From positions 1 to 8,363 of the forward strand of contig DAOWFD010000399.1 of assembly GCA_030638185.1 (NCBI GenBank): a stretch of 8,363 nucleotides of DNA, read 5' to 3'. The translations under genes were made by a program, and so were the position numbers. Of the stretch, positions 1 through 5,552 are shown piece after piece. Within the stretch, counting starts at the first letter, position 1. Each line of letters starts with the position of its first letter. This stretch comes from Candidatus Aegiribacteria sp. (lineage in GTDB: Bacteria; Fermentibacterota; Fermentibacteria; Fermentibacterales; JCC-6). The notes under the pieces are model-generated. The model ran no database searches. It was given only the letters and a program-made list of their open reading frames with translations, and was not told the origin of the DNA.

Positions 1-682
1 ATAGATCCTGATCGCCATCGTTGTCATAGTCGCACCAGCTGGAGCTCAGGCAGTGCTCATCATCGTTGACTATGTCTCCTACGGTTATCTTCGTGAACGT
101 GCCGTCACCATTACCGTGGTAGAGAAAATTGTCTTCAACGAAGGTAGTGAAGGTGCCGTTGTCGACGTAGACATCCAGATTGCCATCGTTATCGTAGTCG
201 ACTATGCTCGAATTGAATGACCAGCCACCGTCATTGACGATCTGCCCTGAGGTAATTTTGATGAAGATGCCACCTCCCTGATTCATGTACAGATGGCTGC
301 TGATTCCATTCCAGTTCGGGACGAAGAGATCCAGATGGCCGTCGTTGTCGAAGTCGCCGAAGCTGCACCCGGAGGAGGTGCTGATGTCGGTGACCACCGG
401 TCCCCCCGTAACCTGATCGAAGGTGCCGTCGCCATTATTGATGAAGAGCAGATTGGATCGGTCGTCATAGGCATGGGGAATGAAGAGATCCAGGTAGGTG
501 TCGTTGTTGATATCCCCCCAGGAGGATCCCTCTGCATAGCGATCGTCGTTGACGATGGGACCAGTAGTGATCCTGGTGAAGTCCTGAGCAGCAAGCTCTG
601 TGCTCGCCAGGAAAAAGCTCAAGAGAACCGGCATTGACCATCCTGGTAATGCTATTCCCACTGAGTGATTAGATATCGTCAT
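1..682 (-). CDS. Secreted FG-GAP/VCBS repeat protein, N-terminal part (cut by left edge)
   Basis: Open frame of 227 codons from an ATG at 682 to the window edge, with no stop. Seen: a hydrophobic segment at about residues 8-27 followed by small residues (signal peptide, likely cleavage near A31-A32-Q33), then four tandem units of about 52-56 residues. Each unit has a Ca-binding-like loop: DINNDTYLD (57-65), DFDNDGHLD (110-118), DYDNDGNLD (162-170) and DYDNDGDQD (218-226), followed by 'LF/VY' and an 'NGDGTF'-type turn (residues 83-88 and 191-196). This is the pattern of FG-GAP/VCBS repeats, which fold as blades of a beta-propeller in exported or surface proteins. The start at 682 is preceded by GGAG with 6-nt spacing; a second ATG at 634 also has an upstream AGGA but would leave a short signal with no charge. 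The protein presumably continues with more blades and perhaps a C-terminal sorting domain outside the window. Specific function unknown. Confidence 0.85.
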   Translation of the reverse strand, partial: MTISNHSVGIALPGWSMPVLLSFFLASTELAAQDFTRITTGPIVNDDRYAEGSSWGDINNDTYLDLFIPHAYDDRSNLLFINNGDGTFDQVTGGPVVTDISTSSGCSFGDFDNDGHLDLFVPNWNGISSHLYMNQGGGIFIKITSGQIVNDGGWSFNSSIVDYDNDGNLDVYVDNGTFTTFVEDNFLYHGNGDGTFTKITVGDIVNDDEHCLSSSWCDYDNDGDQDL

Positions 683-745
683 TTGGGCTCCATATTTACT
701 GATTGAAATCTGGATTTTCGTCATCACGGTAACTGCCTGAAACTG

Positions 746-774
746 ACCATACTACCATAGAAACCCCCAGTCAA
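746..774 (-). promoter_or_regulatory. Putative sigma70-type promoter of the FG-GAP gene
   Basis: On the minus strand TTGACT (769-774) is separated by exactly 17 nt from TATGGT (746-751). That gives 5/6 and 4/6 matches to the sigma70 consensus and would start transcription about 55-60 nt before the ATG at 682. The 134-nt gap between this gene and the end of cbiO holds no clear hairpin-plus-U-tract terminator; it does hold a small imperfect tandem repeat (GTAAGTGTC then GTAAGTGAC on the minus strand, 795-812). Confidence 0.45.
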
Positions 775-816
775 ACATCTATTCGGTGCCGGACGTCACT
801 TACGACACTTACAAAA

Positions 817-1593
817 TTAAATCCTGTGATGTGGTTCAACATGGGGAACGAGAGAATGGGGCTTTTCGAAACCGTGGGAATTCATAAGCGGTTCGTCGCC
901 CATTATCCTCCTTGATGAGCCGTCAGCGCATATCCTGCCATTATCAAGAAGTGCTGTTCTTTCGCAGGTTTCAAGCAGGAACTCAAGATCATGAGAAGCG
1001 ATCAGCAGTGTTTCACTTGAATTACGGAGGAACTCTATGAGCTGCCTTCTTGCCCTGCTGTCAAGACTGGACTCCGGTTCATCAAGTATTACAATCGCAG
1101 GATTCATAATGATCACTCCTGCAACAGATATCATTCTTTTCTCTCCCCCTGATAAATTGTGGGGAGGCCTTTCAGCAAGATCAGACATCTCCATACGGTT
1201 TAGGTATGCATCGATCATTGAATCAGCTTCTTCTTTTGAATGCCCGATATTTTGAAGACCGAAGGCCAGGTCATCCCTGACCGTAGGACAGAACAGTTGA
1301 TCATCAGGATTCTGAAAGACAAAACCAAGATCACTGTTAAAACTTCCAGTTTTCACGGGAGAATCAAGAACGGATAAAGAACCTGAATCCGGGGCAAGTA
1401 TTCCTGCCAGAAGCAGAAACAGTGTAGTTTTACCAGATCCGTTGGGTCCGATTATTCCGACCTTTTCCCTTGGCATTACATCGAGGTCAACACCTTTAAG
1501 AACAGACTCCTGCCGGGGGAAGGAAAAAATCAGATCCTTTACGGATATATGAGTGCCGTTCTGTATGCCGTTTTCCGATTTATGCGGTTTCAA
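817..1593 (-). CDS. cbiO: Energy-coupling-factor transporter ATPase (CbiO/NikO type)
   Basis: ABC ATPase that powers the ECF-type Co/Ni importer formed with the CbiM- and CbiQ-like products just upstream; cytoplasmic face of the inner membrane. All motifs are visible in 258 residues: Walker A GPNGSGKT (49-56), Q-loop Q94, signature LSGGEKR (147-153), Walker B with DE (AIVILDEPE, 166-174) and H-loop H201. Length is normal for CbiO. The start is a TTG at 1593 overlapping the end of cbiQ by 14 nt; GGAG (1601-1604, inside cbiQ) lies 7 nt upstream. The next in-frame ATG (residue 40, just before the Walker A motif) would delete the first beta-strands, so TTG is preferred. The last 20 residues hold five histidines (HGFEKPHSLVPHVEPHHRI), a possible metal-binding tail; His-rich tails are not rare in this family. 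Last gene of the operon. The metal, Ni or Co, is inferred from CbiM. Confidence 0.93.
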   Translation of the reverse strand: MKPHKSENGIQNGTHISVKDLIFSFPRQESVLKGVDLDVMPREKVGIIGPNGSGKTTLFLLLAGILAPDSGSLSVLDSPVKTGSFNSDLGFVFQNPDDQLFCPTVRDDLAFGLQNIGHSKEEADSMIDAYLNRMEMSDLAERPPHNLSGGEKRMISVAGVIIMNPAIVILDEPESSLDSRARRQLIEFLRNSSETLLIASHDLEFLLETCERTALLDNGRICADGSSRRIMGDEPLMNSHGFEKPHSLVPHVEPHHRI

Positions 1594-2350
1594 CAGTGAT
1601 CTCCAGAATTATCAGAAGTACGGATACAGTTACAGTAGCGAGAAACATAACAATCCCGGATTTAGAGGTCTTTTTCAGGGCATAACCTCTGTCTTCACCT
1701 GTAAAGCTGCTTCCATAACCTCTGATTCGCATCGCTTTGAAAACCCTCTCGGACTGCTGGAATCCTTTTATCAGCAATGTAGCTGCAGTTGGAACAATAA
1801 CACCAAACCTTCGAGCTATGCTTTTCCTTGGCGTATAACCCCTCAATTTTCTGGCGGTTTTCATTTTACTGTAATCTTCACCTATGACCATTATATACCT
1901 GCCGGTCATAATACCGATATCAACAAGAATACGGGGAATCAGCATTCTTTTCAGTTTTCCTGACAAACCGGAAAGAGGCGTTGTATAGATCATAACTATT
2001 CCCACAGTAATAACGCTCAATACTCGCACACATGTATTCAATGCAAGAATGGCTCCCCGCGATTTCAGGACAACAGGACCTGCTCTGACAAGAGTGTCAC
2101 CTCCAGAAAAGAGGATAAGGAATACGCTGACGAACAGGAGAAAGACAACTGGAGCACGGAACCTTGACAGAAGCAGCGACAAAGGGACTCCTGATGCAAT
2201 GAACAGAATGGCGGCGATGCATGGCAGCAGGGATATCAGGTGCTGGTCCCTGATTAAGGCCATGGACATCATAAGCAGAAACAGGCTGGGAATTTTAAGG
2301 GATGTATCCCAGTTTTCGAATACTCTTCTTCGGCGATTTTCGTGAGGCAT
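1580..2350 (-). CDS. cbiQ: ECF transporter transmembrane component (CbiQ/EcfT)
   Basis: The scaffold T-component of the ECF importer, linking the CbiO ATPase to the CbiM substrate-capture protein in the inner membrane. Seen in 256 residues: hydrophobic segments at about 20-33, 38-62, 66-83, 103-125 and 232-252. Between them is a long, basic cytoplasmic stretch with two ARG-like coupling motifs, LRG (169-171, in ARKLRGY) and IRG (209-211, in AMRIRGYG), which in this family dock into the ATPase. The N-terminus is Arg-rich (RRRR, 6-9), and length is typical. The ATG at 2350 follows the cbiM stop by 1 nt and has no strong Shine-Dalgarno sequence of its own, so translation is probably coupled to cbiM. 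The gene overlaps cbiO by 14 nt at its end. Only the ECF family assignment is firm; the substrate comes from the neighbours. Confidence 0.9.
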   Translation of the reverse strand: MPHENRRRRVFENWDTSLKIPSLFLLMMSMALIRDQHLISLLPCIAAILFIASGVPLSLLLSRFRAPVVFLLFVSVFLILFSGGDTLVRAGPVVLKSRGAILALNTCVRVLSVITVGIVMIYTTPLSGLSGKLKRMLIPRILVDIGIMTGRYIMVIGEDYSKMKTARKLRGYTPRKSIARRFGVIVPTAATLLIKGFQQSERVFKAMRIRGYGSSFTGEDRGYALKKTSKSGIVMFLATVTVSVLLIILEITVETA

Positions 2351-2351
2351 G

Positions 2352-2984
2352 TTACAACAGCATATCAGGTTTAACCCTCAGAAGGAACCGGGCAACAAGA
2401 GCGGTGAATACTCCTTCCGCCAGAGCCAGTGGAAGGTGAGCAGCTGCCATGGCAAGAATAGCGGACAATTCTGTTCCAGAATCGATATATGCAGGTATCG
2501 TCAGGATCAACACAGAGCCGGTAAAGATCACTGCCAGAGAAACACCTGCAAACCCGGCAACAAATCCTGATATGAGGATAGCCCTTTCTCCCTGCTTTCT
2601 TCTCAGCAATCGGTACATAGCCCAGGCAAGCAATGCAGCCCCGCCCATGGAGAGAGCGTTTACCCCGAGAGTCGTAAAACCTCCATGACCGAACATCGCC
2701 GCCTGGAAGAAAAGTCCAACAAGAATTGCCGGGAAGGAAATCCAACCAAGTATAATCCCCATCAGACCTGCTAGAATGGGGTGAACGCTGACCGGGGGCA
2801 GGGGAATATGAACCCAGGATACAACAAAGAAAGCCGCAGCCATGACCGATGCCCTGGAAACAATTATGGTTGAATCTTCATTGGTGCTACGCGCCTTTTT
2901 TATACAGAACCATGTCAAAACAGCAGTACCAGCGTACCCAGCAGCACATATTTCCCCTGGTAGCATCCCGTCAGGTATGTGCAT
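2352..2984 (-). CDS. cbiM: Nickel/cobalt ECF substrate-capture protein (NikM/CbiM type)
   Basis: Membrane S-component that binds the metal. The frame is open from 3041, but I place the start at ATG 2984 because the product then begins MHIPDG. In solved NikM structures the free N-terminus and His2 ligate the metal, together with a His near residue 67; here H68 lies in SVHPILAGLMG. A GGAAAAGG Shine-Dalgarno sequence precedes the ATG pair at 2987/2984, which supports this start. The 210 residues are mostly membrane segments (about 12-30, 40-58, 68-92, 110-125, 135-160 and 175-205) and end with the conserved HLPLALAEGVFTAL stretch (about 184-197). MHIPDG is the NikM-like form (CbiM proteins usually start MHIMEG), so nickel is the better guess. 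There is no CbiN gene; the NikL-like gene upstream, whose end overlaps this start by about 14 nt, may take that place. Confidence 0.92.
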   Translation of the reverse strand: MHIPDGMLPGEICAAGYAGTAVLTWFCIKKARSTNEDSTIIVSRASVMAAAFFVVSWVHIPLPPVSVHPILAGLMGIILGWISFPAILVGLFFQAAMFGHGGFTTLGVNALSMGGAALLAWAMYRLLRRKQGERAILISGFVAGFAGVSLAVIFTGSVLILTIPAYIDSGTELSAILAMAAAHLPLALAEGVFTALVARFLLRVKPDMLL

Positions 2985-3441
2985 CATACCTTTTCCGTTT
3001 TGATGCGAAGAAAAAAGCGGTTCCAACAAAGCCCCATACAACGCAGACTGACATAAGTACTAACTGAAGAGTGGTAAATCTATCCTGTTCGTTGTCGGCT
3101 ATAGAATCTTCAGCCAGTGATACATGAACAATGTTCCCGTGTCCGGCTTTGCGGACTTGCACATCCCAGTTCAGCGATTCTTCTCTATCGGGCACAAATG
3201 CGAATTCTCCATAATCATCAGTTATGCCGAGAATGTACGGCACTGTTGGGGCAGCTCCGGAGAACACGGTGACCTGTGCACTGTCCATAGGCTGCCCATC
3301 ATCAAATGACGCCGAAATATGTACTGAATCACCCAGTATTTCCCAGGTAACACGTGCTCCATGCCCGAAGACAGGAGCAGTAATCAAAAAGAGAACTGCA
3401 GCGAGCAGAAGGCTCTTTACGGGATTACTGTACAATGACAA
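2971..3441 (-). CDS. NikL-like periplasmic/membrane accessory component of the Ni/Co importer
   Basis: 156 residues. Seen: a signal peptide (about 1-26, NPVKS then a hydrophobic core, ending ...APVFGHG), a 90-residue extracytoplasmic region and a single C-terminal membrane helix (about 125-147) followed by a basic tail (SKRKRYDAHT). The middle region has the look of a small beta-sandwich (carboxypeptidase-regulatory-like: DSAQVTVFSG...TDDYGEFAFVP). This matches the architecture I recall for NikL in NikKLMQO-type nickel ECF systems, where it sits beside NikM. After signal cleavage the N-terminus would begin near HG, so a His could lie at or next to a free amino terminus and might ligate metal. 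The start is TTG at 3441 (or TTG at 3435); there is no ATG near it, and GGAGAAGGA (3444-3452) sits just upstream inside the lipoprotein gene. Overlaps: 25 nt with the lipoprotein gene and 14 nt with cbiM. The name by homology is tentative. Confidence 0.75.
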   Translation of the reverse strand: MSLYSNPVKSLLLAAVLFLITAPVFGHGARVTWEILGDSVHISASFDDGQPMDSAQVTVFSGAAPTVPYILGITDDYGEFAFVPDREESLNWDVQVRKAGHGNIVHVSLAEDSIADNEQDRFTTLQLVLMSVCVVWGFVGTAFFFASKRKRYDAHT

Positions 3442-4265
3442 TGTCCTTCTCCCGTGTGACCAAGAGTGGAAAGAACTTCCAACAGCTCAGTGTATGTCTC
3501 CCCGGGCAATTTTCCTTCAAGGGTCGCCAGATTTTCTTCTACCGTACCCTCCTGCATCAGCTCGGCAAAAGGCTCAAACCCGACAGCCATCATGTTAAGG
3601 TCGCAATCAACAGGCTGCTCAATATCACCGAAAATGTGATCGAAATGGAAAGTCATTTCAAGTTCACCGGGCGCTCCTACATTCACGAAGCCTTTCCTCA
3701 CGTCACCCACGAAATCCCCTGCGGAGTATCTGTAACCGGTTTCGAATCCAAGGCGTACGTTGTAGGATTCCATTCCCTTTTCCGCCTGGGCATCAAGGTA
3801 GATAGTGTAACCCTCGGAAGGACCTTCGGTTGAAGGAACCATACTCCACGAAATCGCATTGTAATGTCCTGCTGGAACGTCATCAAGGGTTCCTAGAACA
3901 ATCGGTTCTGCATTCTCATCACCGCCAGCCAGATCGATAGTGAAAACACCATTCAACTCAACCAGGGTATTCCCGACTATCACGGAGCCCGAATGAGGAT
4001 CGTACGGAGGGTCGGTCTTGTAAGCTGCAATATCTGTGATGGTTACGTAAAGGTGCCTGAATGTGATGTGCCATCCATCCAGTGATACAAACCCTGAACG
4101 GACGAAATCTTCACCATTGGCGGTGATCCTTAATTCCCCTGTATCTTCCTGTATATTCTCATCAGTTATTTCCTGTCCAGCCTGATCGGCTTCTTCCCTC
4201 CCGCATGATACAGCCGTCATGGAAAGAACCAGCATAGTAGTTAGTATTATCGCCATTCTTCTCAT
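3417..4265 (-). CDS. Lipoprotein with His/Cys-rich C-terminus, probable metal-uptake accessory
   Basis: 282 residues from ATG 4265, with GAGG 6 nt upstream. Seen: a lipoprotein signal (MRRMAIILTTM..., hydrophobic core, AVSC at 18-21, lipidated Cys21), an acidic linker (24-42), then a soluble domain (about 45-235) rich in beta-strand patterns. Notable motifs are GWHITFRHLYVTITDI (64-79), FHFDHIFGD (206-214) and the tail HTGEGHCHC (270-278) near the end. The clustered H207/D209/H210/D214 and the tail are candidate metal ligands. I do not recognise a named family with confidence. Its position, between the barrel and NikL-like genes and overlapping the latter by 25 nt, suggests it carries or hands over metal between the outer membrane and the ECF complex; this is inferred. 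In nickel ECF systems with NikK, a periplasmic NikK protein occupies a similar place in the operon, but I cannot show homology. Confidence 0.8.
   Translation of the reverse strand: MRRMAIILTTMLVLSMTAVSCGREEADQAGQEITDENIQEDTGELRITANGEDFVRSGFVSLDGWHITFRHLYVTITDIAAYKTDPPYDPHSGSVIVGNTLVELNGVFTIDLAGGDENAEPIVLGTLDDVPAGHYNAISWSMVPSTEGPSEGYTIYLDAQAEKGMESYNVRLGFETGYRYSAGDFVGDVRKGFVNVGAPGELEMTFHFDHIFGDIEQPVDCDLNMMAVGFEPFAELMQEGTVEENLATLEGKLPGETYTELLEVLSTLGHTGEGHCHCTVIP
3444..3452 (-). promoter_or_regulatory. Shine-Dalgarno sequence of the NikL-like gene, encoded in the His/Cys tail
   Basis: GGAGAAGGA on the minus strand lies 2 nt before the TTG at 3441 and 8 nt before the TTG at 3435. The same bases encode Gly-Glu-Gly inside the lipoprotein tail HTGEGHCHC. 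It decides the non-ATG start of the next gene. Confidence 0.6.
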
Positions 4266-4288
4266 ATTAGCCTCTTTCCCGATCTAAA

Positions 4289-4981
4289 TTAAACACCGGC
4301 AACAAATCCGAAAGATATTCCTGTTTCTGTTTCTTCTTCACCGGTGTTTATCAGATCGAACTGTGATATCAGTTCTATTGATTCCGTTACAGGGAAGTTA
4401 ACCCCGAAGGAGACTGATGAATAATCGAATTCTTTTTCTCCACTTTCATTCCCTGCATATTCAAGATCAACTGCCGACAGCAGTTCAACTCCGCTGGAGA
4501 ATCTATAGTAAAGAAGAGGTTGGAGCATTGTAAATTGCTCTCTTTCCAAAGAGTTCTTGTTTGCGAGTGTTTCTTCGATCTGAAGTTGGAATCCCCAATT
4601 GTCGAAGTCTATGTTTGATTCTATCCCGAAGGCTATGCTGCCACCTGTACCAGTGGATCCAAATAAATCCAACTTCACAGTTTCATTTTCAATTGCAGTC
4701 CAGAACAACCCCATTGTAAAACAATCTTCAGTATTGGCCAGATATCCGTTTGATTCAACGGCATAACTGACATAAGTAGAAAAATTCCCGGTCACACCAA
4801 TCCCGATAAGGGTTTCTGCGGAAACAACTGAAGATTCCGAAGAATTATCAAGCCCATGGTATCCGAAATATACTTCAAGGTCGCTGAATCCTGGATCGAA
4901 TGCTTCAGTGGTATCGAGAGCAAACCCCGTACTGCTGACAGTAATTAATAATCCAAGAAGTACTTCAATTCTGATTTTCAT
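4289..4981 (-). CDS. Putative outer-membrane beta-barrel protein, first gene of the metal-uptake operon
   Basis: The frame is open from 5020, but ATG 4981 is chosen: it gives a clean signal peptide (MKIRIEVLLGLLITVSSTGFA, cleavage before LD), has GGGAGG just upstream, and the earlier starts would lie within or too close to the operator and predicted transcription start. The mature product of about 209 residues is acidic, has almost no long hydrophobic stretch and shows alternating hydrophobic/polar segments with Gly and aromatic residues (LEVYFGYHG, TYVSYAVES, FTMGLFWTA, LQPLLYYRF, SSVSFGVNF, TGISFGFVAGV), as in small outer-membrane barrels of about 10-12 strands. The final residue is Val rather than the usual aromatic. 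It is separated from the lipoprotein gene by 23 nt and is the first gene behind the operator-bearing promoter, so a role in moving metal or a metallophore across the outer membrane is likely but inferred. No specific family recognised. It is more AT-rich than its neighbours. Confidence 0.75.
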   Translation of the reverse strand: MKIRIEVLLGLLITVSSTGFALDTTEAFDPGFSDLEVYFGYHGLDNSSESSVVSAETLIGIGVTGNFSTYVSYAVESNGYLANTEDCFTMGLFWTAIENETVKLDLFGSTGTGGSIAFGIESNIDFDNWGFQLQIEETLANKNSLEREQFTMLQPLLYYRFSSGVELLSAVDLEYAGNESGEKEFDYSSVSFGVNFPVTESIELISQFDLINTGEEETETGISFGFVAGV

Positions 4982-4997
4982 TTTCCTCCCTTTTCCT

Positions 4998-5031
4998 ATT
5001 GCGAATAGTCGCATTAACAATTATTCGCAAT
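4998..5031. promoter_or_regulatory. Probable Fur-family operator: perfect inverted repeat over the operon start site
   Basis: Arms ATTGCGAATA (4998-5007) and TATTCGCAAT (5022-5031) are exact reverse complements, 10 bp each with a 14-bp spacer. The left 20 bp (4998-5017) also form a tighter palindrome, TGCGAATAGTCGCA, and match the site in front of the Fur-family gene at 16 of 20 positions. It covers the end of the -10 box and the likely start point. Being longer than the site at the regulator gene, it may hold two dimers. Confidence 0.65.
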
Positions 5032-5058
5032 TATTCCCTCCCCGATCTTTTCTGTCAA
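5030..5058 (-). promoter_or_regulatory. Sigma70-type promoter of the metal-uptake operon
   Basis: Minus strand: TTGACA (5053-5058, 6/6) and AATAAT (5030-5035, 5/6) separated by exactly 17 nt. Transcription would begin near 5023, about 42 nt before the ATG at 4981. The -10 box overlaps the inverted-repeat operator by 2 nt, so a bound repressor would block RNA polymerase directly. Confidence 0.7.
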
Positions 5059-5085
5059 TACTCCGGGAGTGTTCAATGGAAAATG

Positions 5086-5520
5086 TCAATCGGTCTTAGA
5101 ATCCCTGCAATCCCTGCATAGGCCGTGTATAGAAAAGTGATAAGGACGGCAATCGAAATCGTAGAGATCTTCAATTCTATCAAGAGATGCGGAGATATCA
5201 CTTTCAGTTATTTCAGTTACCGAACCGCAATGCTTGCAGACCAGGTGAACATGAGGACCATGCTCACTGGTTGCGTATGCTGTTTTCCCATTGCCTAAAT
5301 CAAACCGGCTTGCCAATCCGTTCTCAACCAGCAGATCCAGTGTCCTGTATACCGTTGCAATATTTATGGAACTGGTTTTTTCTCTTATCTTTTCCATCAC
5401 TTCTTCAGCGGACATATGTCTACCGTAATGGGCAATGATCTTCACGATCATTTCTCTCTGAGGTGTGATTCTATAGCCGTGATCACGAAGTTTTTTCAAG
5501 TAAGTATGACAATGGGGCAT
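5086..5520 (-). CDS. Fur-family metal-responsive transcriptional repressor (possibly nickel-sensing)
   Basis: 144 residues, normal for the family. Seen: the N-terminal winged helix (about 7-83) with RITPQR (17-22), HMSAEEV (35-41) and the recognition helix SSINIATVYRTLDLLVENG (50-68). The C-terminal dimerisation domain has HVHLVCKHCG (90-99) and GLCRDCRD (133-140); C95/C98 and C135/C138 form the structural zinc site. Candidate sensing ligands are H35, E86 or H87, H90 and H92, with H128 and H132 further on. Family members include Fur (iron), Zur (zinc), Nur (nickel), PerR and Mur. The sequence alone does not fix the metal; the nickel-type importer operon starting 105 nt downstream and a TTGCRAA-type operator suggest a Nur-like role. 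The ATG at 5520 has AGGAG 5 nt upstream. The same operator lies in its own promoter, so autoregulation is likely. The gap to the operon has no real terminator, so some read-through is possible. Confidence 0.93.
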   Translation of the reverse strand: MPHCHTYLKKLRDHGYRITPQREMIVKIIAHYGRHMSAEEVMEKIREKTSSINIATVYRTLDLLVENGLASRFDLGNGKTAYATSEHGPHVHLVCKHCGSVTEITESDISASLDRIEDLYDFDCRPYHFSIHGLCRDCRDSKTD

Positions 5521-5530
5521 TCTGACTCCT

Positions 5531-5550
5531 TTGATGCGAATGTTTGCAAT
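5531..5550 (-). promoter_or_regulatory. Probable Fur-family operator in front of the regulator gene
   Basis: Minus strand ATTGCAAACATTCGCATCAA. It matches 4998-5017 (plus strand) at 16 of 20 positions, and its core TGCAAACATTCGCA is an imperfect palindrome. It begins 2 nt downstream of a candidate -10 box and ends just before the AGGAG of the gene. Confidence 0.65.
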
Positions 5551-5552
5551 AA

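Noticed and set aside
283..637. Open frames on both strands (minus 283-594 and plus 293-637)
   Set aside because: They are shadows of the FG-GAP gene, whose own frame (codons starting at 682) shows a signal peptide and clear DxDNDGxxD repeats.
2371..2745. 124-codon minus-strand frame rich in Cys, Arg and Gly
   Set aside because: It overlaps cbiM completely in another frame and shows no family motifs; the cbiM frame is clearly the real one.
3187..3199. AATGCGAATTC inside the NikL-like gene resembles the operator half-site
   Set aside because: It is a lone half-site within coding sequence and far from any promoter.
2984..4981. A cobalamin riboswitch controlling the importer
   Set aside because: No room exists: the gene gaps are at most 23 nt, and the roughly 40-nt leader before 4981 is filled by the inverted repeat and ribosome binding site.
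5060..5070. ACTCCGGGAGT palindrome between the Fur-family gene and the operon
   Set aside because: Five-base arms with a one-base centre cannot form a hairpin loop, and there is no U-tract; it is not a terminator.
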